Below, one piece after another: positions 35,462 to 47,027 of a stretch of 64,000 nt of DNA. Within the stretch, counting starts at the first letter, position 1. Every line of letters starts with the position of its first letter. Below the pieces are notes generated by a model. The model worked only from the letters and a program-made list of their open reading frames with translations. It was not told the DNA's origin and searched no databases. Location of the stretch: the NCBI GenBank assembly GCA_014871385.1, contig CM026428.1, positions 6,179,471 to 6,243,470 on the forward strand. The letters run 5' to 3'. Both the position numbers and the translations under genes were made by a program. The stretch comes from Ceratodon purpureus. Taxonomy: Eukaryota; Streptophyta; Bryopsida; Pseudoditrichales; Ditrichaceae.

Positions 35462-36139
35462 CTACTTTCGCAGATGCACATCTCCGAGAACATCGGAAGC
35501 TAACCCTAAACATGGGACGTATCCGAAGCTGGAGTACGCGCTGATCGCCAACACATCACTGAAGCTTAACAACCACATCTCCACAAACGCCGTCTCTCCT
35601 TGGTGCACCGAACTGTCCTGACTCCCCTGCAAATGAAACGAAGTTACACAATTGATGAAGTTACATGAAAAGGATTTCGGTTTTCGAAAACTTTCGACAT
35701 GACTAAACATGCATGGATCAGTTTGGGGAAGAGAAGATGGGGTTTAGGATCTACATACCAAGTGGGAGTCCATGTGGAAGCGGATCGCAGTTTTGTTGAC
35801 GTTGGGTTTCCCTGCGTAGAGGTCTTTTAGCTCGTCGTAGTATTTCAGTTGGAGTGAAGTGACGAGAACCGATATTTCGGTGGAGCTTTCCCATCCGTTG
35901 CGGGCGAAGGACATCACGTCCGAGACGTCGTCTACCGTTGTGAGCTTCGGTAACACCTGTCATGGAGAAGTAGACAAGAGAATTAGAGAAGATATGAGGT
36001 GAAAAAATTTAATGCAAATACTACAAATATAGTCGAGAATTGTGTGGGAGTGAGACAGTACGTCGCGGCTTTGGAGGCAATCGACGATGTGATCGAAGAC
36101 GACAGGATCTCCAATCGATGCGAACCACCAGCAGCAGCT
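35462..36139 (-). pseudogene. Captured fragment of a xyloglucan fucosyltransferase gene (GT37)
   Basis: Three minus-strand exons join in frame: 36139-36062, 35956-35759 and 35626-35462. Splice sites are CGAC|GTACTG to GACAG|GTGTTA and CTTG|GTATGT to TTGCAG|GGGAGT. The joined protein reads DHIVDCLQSRD-VLPKL, then SSTEISVLVTSLQLKYYDEL, then FVEMWLLSFSDVLAISAYSS-FGYV. These match the C-terminal half of plant alpha-1,2-fucosyltransferases (..CTxxxxLLPxV.., VTSL.., EMYLLS.TDVLVTSAWSTFGYV). About 146 residues remain and the end after FGYV departs from the family. The catalytic N-terminal half is absent. It lies wholly inside the pogo element, antisense to the transposase, so I infer gene capture with introns retained. 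It is not expected to be an active enzyme. Confidence 0.72.
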
Positions 36140-36995
36140 CTGCATGTGGCAAAACGAAGGGAATGAGCGAACCAGCAGCAACAGCGCAACTGTATCAAAG
36201 TGAGCGGAATGAAAGAGAGAGAAACAGCGACTCACCCAGAAAGACGAGGACCTAGATATCGCCACTCAGAGATGCGAAATTCTGATTTGTGCGTGGCGTG
36301 CATGGAGAAAATGAGAAACAGCACTGATAAACACGAGCGGGACGTTGCCGAGGGTTACGAGGGCGTCGACTTTGAACCAGGAAGCTGTTCCTGGAACCCA
36401 ACCGAATTGCACGAGGCTTCCAGGCATCAACACATCGTCAACTGGGTCGCCTGTGTTGCAACAGGATTCGCAGCTGCGGTTCTGTCAACGGAGCTCACTG
36501 CAACAACGCCGAATCTCACTCTCACAGAAAAAATCTAGAACAGGTGAGAAGTGCCGAGACAAGGAGGACTGCCGCCTAAAGCTTCGAAGGGTCGACTAAA
36601 CTTATCCGGAGAGAGTGAACGCGAGCGCACTGGAATGAGGGTTTGGGAAGAGACGACTTGCTTCTTATCCTCACCACCAGTCTCCCGTTTCTGCAGGAAA
36701 CCGCCAAGCTCCCGAACGTCCGGTTGTATTTTTGGTTGCCAGCGGAGCGCACTCCAAGTTGCAGAATTGCCAGCTTTTGGCAGCTCATGGAATCAATCAA
36801 GTTTTCTAAGTTTGTCATGTGAACTGGCAGTTACTGCCTCGTGTCACTTTACATTCCACTCTTTTAATTGATTTCGGCTCTTCAGCTCCAAATATTTGGA
36901 GATTTCAGCATTTTCATTTTTATGTTTCCCTTTATTTCGGCATGTAGGGCCAGTAATTATCAAAAAAATTAGGCAGACTTTTTTTTAATTAATTT
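36140..36995. other. Right part of the pogo element, undetermined content
   Basis: This 0.85-kb stretch is less AT-rich than the flanks of the element and has open frames on both strands (for example 36200-36538 plus). A minus-strand frame around 36290-36480 reads PGSLVQFGWVPGTASWFKVD and looks coding. It may be further captured exons, but I cannot assign a family. Confidence 0.35.
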
Positions 36996-37023
36996 GTGCC
37001 GAACCTGCTAGGAAACTACGGTA

Positions 37024-37609
37024 ATCATCGTTAATTTTCCATACATTTTCTTTCTACAATTGCTTTTGCTATGACCAATCCAATTATATATTTTAAGTGT
37101 AATTCAAGATTTGTTGAAATACTATTGAATGTATTCAATGTAGATACCAAAGGCATGACATTATGACCATTTTCTTGAGAAGTTAACACCAAAAATCTGT
37201 CTTCCTAGAATTAATTGTCTACGAGGGTGAACAATTTTATCACGTATACATTTTATATACATCACAAACGTTAAAGTAAGATCTCAAACACAACAAAATC
37301 AACATATTCTTTGATTTGAATAGATTTAGGTAATTCAAAGAATGAGTATTCTTGTATTTTATTCATAGTTGGTTTGATAGTTGCACAACTTCAAATTGAA
37401 AATTTATTTTTCTAAAAGATGAATGCTATAATTCTCCGACTTTGAACATTAAGATCCAAAATCCAATTCTTTACAACTTTTCTATTATTTGCATTTTAAA
37501 GCTTGGTTCAGAAATGATTTAAGGTGGCATGTTTAAATTTAGAATTTATTTTTTATTTTTTTAAAATCATTCTAAAATTTCACAATTTCTTTTTGATAAA
37601 TTTATATAT

Positions 37610-37648
<39 letters not shown>

Positions 37649-38501
37649 TTTTTTTAATATTTTAATATTTTTAAAGACTAAAAATAAGTTATGAGTATCA
37701 AATTTTGCATTGACCTCTGGTGGATCCTATGTGAAATGAACAACTAGTGATTAACAACAATAATATTGCATTTGGGATTTCAAATTTTGCATTGGAATTT
37801 TGCAAATTTGTTTAAAATATATAATATTGCTTTTATTGATTAATTTTGATTAAAATTTTAATCCATATTTGACTATATTATTATGCGTTATTATCTTTGA
37901 AAAGATATTGATATGATTTGATGATATGAACAAACATTTAATAGTTAGTTTTGAAGGTAACTTCACAAGTTACAAGACTATGTAATCATTTATAACTATT
38001 AATGTATCTTGTTTAATGATCATGACACATTGGTGACGCTTGAAGAGTTAGATACAAAATATTTTATTATTTGTAGGACTTCTTGAGTGCATGTTTATGT
38101 TTGGCTATGAAGACGTATATTGCTAAGTTTTCACCAATTGTGTGAGTCTATGGTAAGGATGTTGTTTCTAGAGGAATTTGTTTTTGGAATTTGGAAACAC
38201 ATTACAGAAAATAAACCTTACAACCAAATGATTGGTTATGGAAAAACACATTTGAAAAGGCATATGCCTGAATTGAAGGAATTTTAAAATGTCTATATCA
38301 TGCATCAAAGGAGGTTGAGTACACATGGCCAACTTGGAATATTCATACTGCAAGTAATGGACTAATAGTGGAGAGGTAGTGAGCGTGAAGATAATCTATG
38401 GACTTCTTATGATTATAAGAAAACTCTTGATATACTTGAAGTATAGATGTATGGATATTCTCAATAGAATGCTGTAAATCATTCACCTCTACTATATTAT
38501 A

Positions 38502-38564
<63 letters not shown>

Positions 38565-40239
38565 CACAAATTTTGTGGTTATACTTCAAGGTACAAGGCA
38601 ATGAAAAAAGAATCAAAATGAAAAATGTTAGAGTAGGTATGTCATTTCACCAATTCATATTTGCCTAAAAATTGGACGTTGGTCTTCATAGAATTGGTCT
38701 AACTTACTTAGACATACTTAATCCCTAAGGTTCCTTTGAATTGGATATGGATTTTGGAGTTATAGACAACTTTGATGAAGTAGTAAGAAGTAATATCTTA
38801 ACAAGAAAGAAGATTTTATTGAAAAGAAATTGTGTGATTTGTTTAGTGTATTTGTGATTTTTTCAAAAAGAATTATTGACAAACTCATCTTCTCTTTAAA
38901 TTTGGATAGCAAATTTTTATTTATTTTAAAGAGTTATTCTTTGATTTCTTTTATTGTAATGTATTCTTAACCAAAACTTTACTCAGATTAGGGACTTATT
39001 TAAGTTGGAGTATATATGAGTTTTACAACTAGGCTAATGTACGCCACCGAATTAGGTGCCTCTATCTTAGAGCATGCACACATGGCCAATATCAAAGAAG
39101 AACTCCAAGCATGTTTTGAAGCTAGCGTGGAAAGAATGTTTGTTTGACGGTCATGCCGTCCAAAAACAATTTTTAATAATTTTTTGGTAATTTTACTAAA
39201 TAATTTTAGTTTTGGTAAAAATTGGCTTTTTTTTTTACTGTTTTTTGCGTATAAAACAAAATTTGAGAAACTCAGCTTTTGAGAGGCAAACCTGATTTTT
39301 CAAAAATAAATAAATTTTTGTTCACCAAATGGCAAACTTGCTATGGTGATACACTACTAGATTTTATTTTAAAATGAGAGTTGTAATATTTATATGTTCT
39401 GTGGTGTAAAGAGTCCCTAGATAATATTTGAGTGTAGCTCAATCAATAATTCACAAATCGATTTTTCAAAAACAAACCAAAACTGGGATAGTAACCCGAA
39501 TAAACAATAGTTTATAATTATTATTTGGGACAATCAAAATGCACCCCCAAAATCATCTTCAAATCTAAAGTGCAAAAAAAGTTAAGATTTCTCTTGTTTT
39601 CTGGTGCCATTTTCTAAACATTTTTTATAATGTTTTCAAGTGAGTATGATTGCAAAGACTAATGAGGGTGATGCTGTACATCTGACATTTAGTATCGATA
39701 ATTAGTATTCATGACACTGCGAGGGAGGCTATGACATGAGCAGTGAGCAATGAGCTGTAAGCCATGAGCGTACTTTTTACGCTCACGGCTCATGAAATTT
39801 ATTTAATTATAGTAAGTACGACCTAATGAAAATTTGCATCACTGATGACTGAAAACTTGCGCCGAATGATTTTCATCCAATATTTCAAGGGCCAGGTTTC
39901 CAAGTGTACACATAAAAGGTAGTAGGTATGAATTTACAGGACATAAAATAAGATTCATAGATTATAGAAGGCTTACAAAGATGAAGAAGATACATAGATT
40001 ATAAGAGGCTAACAGTAAATAAGGAGATATATAGATAATATAAGGCTTACAAGAAACATTGAAGGATGCTTATTTAATTGGCATAAATCCAATCAAATCC
40101 ATACTAATTGCCAATGAATACTAGAATGGAAAATGAAACATATCCATCATTTTCTAAGACATTCTAACACTACACTTATAGCACTAAGGCATCCTTAGGG
40201 TACTCTCAAGTTAAAAGATTCTGTGAACAAAATAAAGAA
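37024..40239. other. AT-rich intergenic region with two (TA)n microsatellites
   Basis: There is no supported gene. TA dinucleotide runs lie at about 37602-37645 and 38510-38563. A small palindrome (CATGAGCGTA...TACGCTCACGGCTCATG) occurs at about 39764-39795. The rest is simple AT-rich sequence. Confidence 0.55.
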
Positions 40240-43200
40240 TTAGATCTCCCAATTCCATCTGTCTAAAAGCATGCCAACTTCATTGAATGTCCAAGCTGGC
40301 CGGTGAATGAACTTATCGTCCACCGTACATCCCATGTATCGTTGAAGAAGACAATAAAGGTGCTTGCAGAGGATCCACTTCTTCTGACCACGACCAAGGG
40401 CTGTGGTCTTCATAGTAATAAAATCAAGGCATGTACAGGCAGGAAAATCTCCAATTGTAACCTCGTACAATTGATTCTTGGCAATGGAGCCAGGAGTGTG
40501 GATAGTGTAAACAACTCCATAGCCTGGGTATGGAACCTTCACATATTTTACCACAGAGCAGTCGGTGGTAATTGATTTGACAAACTTGGCAACATGCTCA
40601 GGTGAAGGTTCAGACACATTCTTGAATTTCTTACCATCTCTCATGGTGGGACGGTAATCTCCAGATGACTTAGGAGGTCTTGGACCATCAACAGGCTCAG
40701 ATGGAGCGTAGATAGGATTGCTCCAATGAAAGGCATCAGAGGACTTTTCTTTAGGCGGATGGACATCCTCCTTGTCACCTTCAATCCCCTTAGATGGAAG
40801 AAGGTGATCCTCCTCCAACATGAAACCTGCAGATTCCAATCCGTCGACCTCTACTTGTGATAAATTAGTCCCCTCCTTAATAGGCCAAACATTAGGAACA
40901 ATAGGATAATGCATAACAGACTTGGATCGACTCCCCATCACGCACGTAGCCAGTTTGGATGGACAAAACCAGAACTGCTTCTGCTCCGTATCTTGAGATT
41001 TGAATTTCCTTTGAAGGCCAGTAAATGTTGGTGCAGCTATAGCCCTTCGATACTTCGCCATCACCGCATTGCATCTCTTGCCTTCAGTGTTATAGCCTCT
41101 GCATTGGTCCTTGGATTGAGGTGAAATCCGTTCAATTCGCCACTCCATCGGATTGTAACAAGGAGTCTCACGGATTGGAAGGCCGTTGCGAGTAACCACA
41201 TGTCCTTCTACACAGCCTTCAGTCACTGAAGGATTGCTTGTGGTGGAATTCTGATTCAACGAGCGGCTCTGTCTTGGCGTCATATTTTTCCCTAGCTTGG
41301 GAATAGTGAAATTCACTCGGTCATGACGATGTGAATCATCATCATCTCCAGGAGCCAAATCTAACTTCCTCTTCGCTGAACCAAAAACGTTCTCACCTTC
41401 AAGATGAGGCAACCTTGAATTCAAACCCGCCTCACCTGAAATTTCACCAACTATTTCAGCCACTTTTACAGGATTACCCTTACGAGTAGCCAAACGAAGC
41501 GCCAACACATTCCGAGATGGACCTTGTCCACCAAGACGACCCTTGAGATAGTTGTGATATTGTGTTGACTGCAATGCGGCTCTGCAGTAGTCATCAAGTG
41601 TGGCGTTGTAAAGATCCACCATATCATTCCCAGATGCTTGTAGCCACTTGTTGTGCACTGTCTCAGACAAATTGCATGTTGGCATAGAAGCCTCTTCTTC
41701 AAAGGATAGAAACTGCAAAAAAGATACAATAATTGATGTTATTATCACGTTATGCTATAGAGAGTGGAAATTATATCATGGTCAAAAGTGACGAGAAAAT
41801 GTAAAAGTCAAAGTTCATTAACAAGTATTTAAACCTTGGAAGCATTTTTCAAAAAAGTATATGTAAAACAATGTAAACAATGTCAACATACAGTGTAGGA
41901 AACAATACTGAATCAACCCCGAAAGTGAATTAAACATATTAAATGCAGAGGAAGATGGTGTTCTGTGCAGAACACCATTGAGTGACAATTTTATGGAGCT
42001 TATGGAATACAGAGAATAGCGTGTTCTGTAAAGAACACCCTCTTCTCTCCCATTGTGGGGGTCCAAGTTTTGGGAACGTAGAGAGTGTTCTGTACAGAAC
42101 ACCCTCTACGTTCCCAAAACTTTGACCCCCCACAATGGACGAGAAGAGGGTGTTCTGTACAGAACACCCTATTCTCTAAAATCAACATTGACGTCCAAAA
42201 TGGACGAGAAGAGGGTGTTCTGTACAGAACACCCTTAAACCACTCATAACATGGACCTAAAAAATGGACCATAAAAGGGTGTTCTGTACAGAACACCCTT
42301 GTTGATCCAAGATTACTTCACAATTGTACTATGCAAACTGACCACTTCTACTTAGTTAGATAACCAGATCTCAATATAAAATAAAAATTAGGGTTTTACA
42401 TTCATACCTCAGAGATGTGTGAGCCCCATTGATGGTAGCGAAAGTGCCAGAAATTTATCCAGTCGTGAAGCTCTTTTAAAGAGCTCTCAGCAACTGCACC
42501 GGATGAAAACCACCATGCCTTGATGGCTGCCAAAGCGGTATCAGCATCGGATTTTGAACGAGATTTCCGATAGTCTTGGCAGAGCTTCAAATGGACTTGT
42601 TGGAGCTCTGGCTTGATGAGTTGCTTTGTGTGACGATCTAACGCCATCGTCCAGTGGAATTGGCATGTACGCTCCTTTCCTTCCATCGGCTCTTTTGGGT
42701 TCCCTGATCCAAATAAGGATCTGACGGCATTGAAGTTTGCTTGAGCTGAATCCGCCATGAAGCCTTTGAAGTTCACATTTGTGATCCCATGCTTTTCCAA
42801 AACATTCAGCATCGACAACCACATTCGTTCCTGCGCTTCTGTTGTCTCGGACTGCATGTCACAAACCGCAATCGTCATGACCTTGCAATAATCAGGGTCA
42901 TACACATGAATCCCGAGGGTGCTCCACTCCTTCACTCGCTTCACGTGGTCAAACATGACCCACTCGTTCTCAAGGTCTCCACCAGGTTGCATCCTTCTTA
43001 CAAGACCAACACCGCTCCCGACGCCACAAGTAGACATCTTGAATAAGTATACCAAATCGCTCCCTTGACCAGGGAATACACTATCATGTACGTAGTCATA
43101 AGTTGATGCTTTCTTCAACTTCAGAATGTTATCAATGTATCCGCCCTCGCCACAGAAGCGCCTAGCCTCTGCAATCATGTTGCGGATACTAGGAGTACTA

Positions 43201-44690
43201 AGCTTCGCCCATTTGTCAAACACCTGGGACATCTCAGCCTCAGTGAGTTTCCGTCCCTCGCCAGTGACATCCACAAGGCCTTTAAGAAGCAGCTCCCGCC
43301 CGACTGCCATTCCTATCGCACTGGCCTTAGCATTCGGAGTACGAGCCACTTGGGTCAGGACCTCCTCACGGATAAGATCCAATGCCTCTCTACATTCTCC
43401 ATTAGCAACTGGATGATCATGCGTGCCTATGTGAACCGCAGCCCTCGACATGCACGGGTTCTTGGAAACAATATAGAACATCTTACACGTGCATAATTTC
43501 AAACAAGCAGGGGCAACTCGACAAAATCGACAAAGAAGTGAACACCTCTTAGGTAAAAGTGGAGTAGGTCCTGGTGTCATTATCTCTGGTGTTGAGCCTT
43601 CCCAATACATGTCGTTGTAGTCGCCATTCCGAATTATGTGAGGACACGTAGGATTCAAGCATCGGAGATGTCCCAGACACTTCACGTACTTAAACGAAAG
43701 CTCTGAATTTGGATCGGAGATGTTTGTTGTAGCAGTCTCGGTCCAAGCGTGGCCATCACTTCTTCTATCCATACCATCAAGCATGCCTGCACCTCCTCCC
43801 TTCACGCACGGTAAGGGTGGCAATTCAAAAATAACATTCCCGTTGTACTCCACTGGCAGGTATTTGACCTTGTGATGTGAAAACGATGCCAAATCTGCAG
43901 ATTTCAAAACACTCTTTGATGCCTTCTGGTTTCCAAGCGAAATGATGAAGTCGTAAATACTGACAATAGATGTCTCTGTGGTATCTGCCACAGACACTAC
44001 TGAAGGCCCCTTCTCCGTCTTAGCTGTTACATCTGTGGATACTGGCTTCTCTTGTATTAAGGTCTGCGAGCCTATAGAACAACTGACTTCACGTTGAAAA
44101 GATACTGAACATGGTGTGTCATAGGACATGGACTCTGAAACCACATCTCTGGATGGCGTTTCAGAGACCACAAAAGAGTCATCATCAACAACATGTGAAG
44201 CCTGACGAAAACTATCCTTTCCATCACTACATCCATCTGCGCTAAAATGAAACGCATGCATTGCAATTTCATCATCCTCATCATCGGAGCTCAACAATGT
44301 GATTGTATTGTCCGGGGATTCCTTCACAGTTGGTAACAACCTAGTAAGACGACTATGACCACGACGCTCAAATGATGCTAGTGATCGAGGGGTGAGAGTA
44401 GACGACTGAGACATGTCAAAAGTAGCAAGCCCTCCTATGATGGTATAGCTGCCTGCCTGAAGCTTGTAAATCGTTCTCCCATCTATCAGTTCAGGTTTCT
44501 GATAAATAGTCTTCACAACAGCTCCATCAGCTCCAAACTCCTCCTTCTCTACTATCAAAGATGACTCATGTAACTGAAACTTAAGACACAACAATCTCTC
44601 ATCGACGGTCACGTATCCCTCGTCATCAACTAGAAGGATGAAAGGGACTGAAGAGGTGAGAAGTCGAAAAGAGACTACTTGGTTAGCCAT
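40240..44690 (-). CDS. MULE-like transposase-derived protein with WRKY-GCM1-type zinc finger and SWIM domain
   Basis: Two exons, 44690-42408 and 41712-40240, join in phase 0 (CTGAG|GTATGA donor, TTTTGCAG|TTTCTA acceptor). They give 1,251 residues with no stops. A variable Ser/Asp-rich N-terminal third comes first. A zinc-binding region follows near residue 350-440 (CLNPTCPHI, CRFCRVAPACLKLCTCKMFY, HIGTHDHPV), of the WRKY-GCM1 kind seen in Mutator transposases. Next is an RNase H-like core (VYDPDYCKVMTIAVCDMQSE, GFMADSAQANF, RTCQFHW). The C-terminus has a SWIM finger (CTCLDF...LCKHLYCLLQR). It is either an active MULE transposase or a domesticated gene. No terminal inverted repeats or target duplication were identified. 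The 695-nt intron holds a six-copy palindrome array. Confidence 0.82.
41960..42294. repeat. Six palindromic sites at 63-65 bp period, inside the MULE-gene intron
   Basis: The 14-mers start at 41960, 42023, 42087, 42152, 42217 and 42281, with spacings 63, 64, 65, 65 and 64. Four are the perfect palindrome GTTCTGTACAGAAC, extended to GGGTGTTCTGTACAGAACAC in the later copies. The spacers of about 40-50 bp are different but share fragments such as TGGACGAGAAG. The two spacers around 42087 are themselves inverted copies of each other (about 42050-42138 is a near-perfect 88-bp palindrome). Confidence 0.95.
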
Positions 44691-44741
44691 TGCCAGAGAT
44701 TGCTGGAGGTAGAAGGGTGGAATACAAAAAATGGAGATGGA

Positions 44742-44748
44742 TTATATA
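44742..44748 (-). promoter_or_regulatory. Probable TATA box of the MULE-like gene
   Basis: TATATAA on the minus strand lies about 52 nt before the ATG at 44690. This would place the start of transcription some 20-25 nt before the coding region. The palindrome array at 44934-45074 lies about 190 nt further upstream. Confidence 0.45.
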
Positions 44749-44933
44749 CTAAGTGCAGATCCTAAAAAGAATAAGGGAACGACTGTTCGAGTGAGAATGG
44801 GGACAATAGGGAGCCAATGTGGTCACTACAAAATACTTGCAATTGGCCTCGAATTAGAGTCACTAAATTAAATCAGCACAGAATGACTGACAGCGACAGC
44901 TAGTGCAACTCTAAAAACTGCGTGCAAATGGTT

Positions 44934-45074
44934 GTTCGGCACAGAACGGGGGGAAAAAGATAACCAGTGAGTGATGTTGGAGCGATATGATTCTGGTGTT
45001 CTGTACAGAACGGGGGGAAAAGGAAATCAGTGTGTGATGTTGAAGCGCTGGGATTGTAGTGTTCTGTACAGAAC
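44934..45074. repeat. Three palindromic sites at 63-64 bp period upstream of the MULE-like gene
   Basis: Sites start at 44934 (GTTCGGCACAGAAC), 44998 and 45061 (both GTTCTGTACAGAAC). The first two are followed by GGGGGGAAAA and a similar spacer (AGTGAGTGATGTTGGAGCG versus TGTGTGATGTTGAAGCG), so this part is a tandem repeat of about 64 bp. Confidence 0.9.
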
Positions 45075-45248
45075 GAACCTTTCCATTGAACATAAATCAT
45101 ATTAAATTTATTTTCAGAGTAACAGATTTATTACATCTTCACTATGGTAGACAAATTAAAAACACTATGATGTGGAACACAAATTATTATTAAATAGTAA
45201 GTGACCAAAAAAAAGAAATTAATATAAATATGAATTTGAAAGTCATAG

Positions 45249-45284
45249 AGAGGATCGACAAAATTAGAGGATCGACAAAATTAG
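45249..45284 (+). repeat. 17-bp tandem duplication
   Basis: AGGATCGACAAAATTAG is repeated twice in tandem. It is a short minisatellite between the arrays. Confidence 0.7.
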
Positions 45285-45811
45285 GAGTTAGTTGATAAAT
45301 AACGACAGTATATGTACTAAACACTAATAGATTCCAAAGTGTGCGCAGATAATTCTTTATAAAAAATAGTGGTAAATTGCAAATATTTGCTGGCTAAATT
45401 ATTCTCTGACCTGAGCCGAAAGTGCCATGCAGATAATAGAGTGCAAGCAAGGAGCATACTATTCATAAATTCATTTGCAGAGCCGTGTATATTGTGGCTG
45501 CTACTTATTTATTGAAGTTTGTACAAAATTTCTAATATGGTCCAGTAGCCGACCTAACCAATATTTATAAACTGAAGATACTATAGCATGAGCTACCAAT
45601 CGAATCACTTTGCAAAATAGTATAATTGTCAAATATATGATTGACTCAGATTTACAGTAGTGACAATTTTAAATCATATCTTTGATCAATGGTGTAGGAT
45701 GCAACAAATCTGACGGCTCTAAGTTCCACCCTTGAAAGTATAAATATGATGGTTTGAACCACTTCTCAGTATCATTTGTGTGTAGTAGTTTTCATTATGT
45801 GCTTCTGAGAT

Positions 45812-45988
45812 ATGGTCGAGACGAGAGCTGTGAGAAGAGCGAAGGCATTGCTGGAGATTGTAGAGATAGGTTTGAGTAGCGAGAAGAAATCGGCCACCGC
45901 GGAGGCTGACGGACGTGACTTCTATAGGAAGACCTACAGAAGACGAATACCAAGCACTTTTACAAATAAACATCAAGAGGTACTCTAG
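45812..45988 (+). CDS. Possible small basic protein (58 residues)
   Basis: ATG 45812 opens a 58-codon frame rich in Arg and Lys (MVETRAVRRAKALLEIVEIG ... FYRKTYRRRIPSTF). CAAGAG|GTACTC near its end is a good donor. The acceptor TTCCAG|AGCCGC at 46091 continues it in phase for 19 more codons. It stands between the two divergent large genes and may be part of the 5' region of the plus-strand one. The family is unknown and coding status uncertain. Confidence 0.3.
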   Translation: MVETRAVRRAKALLEIVEIGLSSEKKSATAEADGRDFYRKTYRRRIPSTFTNKHQEVL

Positions 45989-46097
45989 AACCTTAGATAT
46001 GATGGCATCTATGTATGCTTCTTTCATTCAAATGTTAGTCATTATTTCTTTTTTGGTCTTGACATGTGGAAAATAATGTGATTGTTCCAGAGCCGCG

Positions 46098-46433
46098 ATG
46101 AAGCCAAGTTCAGCTTTCAGTTTGATCATTGTTGTAGAGGTGTCCTTTGAAGCTCTTGTCATTCTAGCGATTGGGACTATTTGTGTTACATATCTAATAG
46201 TTTGGAATCGAGATGACGCTAAGAGGGGGCCAAAGAGAGACATTAATGCTTCGGTAGCCCCCCCCTCAGATAGCTCTTCAGTAGTTTCTAGTAGCACAGA
46301 CCAAGAAGAGGATCACTTCAGTGAAGCATCTTGTGATTTGTGGACTCCAGAAAGAACGTTCAATATGTACTGTGAGTTCTACGAAGGGCTAGGTGAAGAG
46401 GAGCTGCACAACTTAGAAAATCAAATGGAATAG
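46098..46433 (+). CDS. Possible small single-pass membrane protein with acidic tail
   Basis: The frame encodes 111 residues. One clear membrane segment (residues 6-34, FSLIIVVEVSFEALVILAIG followed by TICVTYLIVW) precedes a positive RDDAKRGPKR stretch. A Ser-rich and strongly acidic tail follows (SSSTDQEEDHFSEASCDLW, EEELHNLENQME). The membrane-positive-acidic order is unlikely by chance but I know no family. It lies 1.5 kb upstream of the ParB-methyltransferase gene on the same strand. Confidence 0.4.
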   Translation: MKPSSAFSLIIVVEVSFEALVILAIGTICVTYLIVWNRDDAKRGPKRDINASVAPPSDSSSVVSSSTDQEEDHFSEASCDLWTPERTFNMYCEFYEGLGEEELHNLENQME

Positions 46434-46618
46434 TAATTACTAAATCTTTTGCGAATTATTTATTAGGCAAATATAGAGAATGTTGCCTCTGATTATATTC
46501 TCTTTAATGTAGAGTATATTTACATTAATCAATTAAAGTTATTACGATCTTTTTCGCTGAATTCCGAAACATCAACCTGTAGTGTAACTCAATCTCAAGT
46601 ATTTATACGTATTATACA

Positions 46619-46795
46619 ATGTCGAGCAAATTGATGGACCTCTACTGCGTAACAGATGTAGATTATTGGATGAATCCTTCCCTTAGGTTAGAAGCGGCGG
46701 GTGCCCTTATATGCCCTATGTTCTTGATCTTATTTCTTTCCTCCCTGTGTGACTACATGCGGTACAAGCTCTCTGAGTACGATATGGTCTGCTAA
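46619..46795 (+). CDS. Possible 58-residue membrane protein
   Basis: ATG 46619 to TAA 46795. A polar start (MSSKLMDLYCVTDVDYWMNP) is followed by a hydrophobic stretch (AAGALICPMFLILFLSSLCD) and a YMRYKLSEYD tail. With the neighbouring frame at 46098 it makes two small membrane-type ORFs in a row upstream of the ParB-methyltransferase gene. No homologue is known to me. Confidence 0.3.
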   Translation: MSSKLMDLYCVTDVDYWMNPSLRLEAAGALICPMFLILFLSSLCDYMRYKLSEYDMVC

Positions 46796-47027
46796 GGCCG
46801 TTTGAATCAACAAGTGAGTCACTGAGTTCTAGAAGTTGAATGTTTTGTATGGATAGTTTGCATGCACAGCAGTGAGTCAGTACAGCAGTTAGAGATGGGA
46901 AACTGTGAGCTTTTATTTGTAATCAGATCTGATATGGTAGATGTGGGTGTGCTTCTAATTCAGATAGATAACGCGAGGGTTCATACGTACTCACCGTGGC
47001 TCCACGGGGATATAAGTCTAGAAGTAC

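Larger units (their letters stand above)
32866..37021 (+). mobile_element. Complete pogo/Tigger-like (Tc1/mariner superfamily) element
   Basis: Perfect terminal inverted repeats of 26 bp begin CCGTAGTTTCCTAGCAGGTT and continue CGGCAC. Both outer flanks are TA (32864-32865 and 37022-37023), the Tc1/mariner target duplication. The element is about 4.16 kb and encodes an intact DDE_1-type transposase. TTCGGC motifs cluster in both subterminal regions (about 32884-33000 and 36870-36950), in keeping with transposase binding sites. On the strand opposite the transposase it carries spliced exons of a plant fucosyltransferase. The perfect termini and intact frame suggest recent activity. Confidence 0.9.

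Noticed and set aside
41960..42294. CRISPR-like repeat-spacer array
   Set aside because: The period is regular, but the setting is a plant intron, the core is only a short palindrome, the spacers share fragments with each other, and no cas genes exist here.
45719..46297. Minus-strand frames of 89-102 codons
   Set aside because: They overlap better plus-strand small ORFs and have no recognisable feature.
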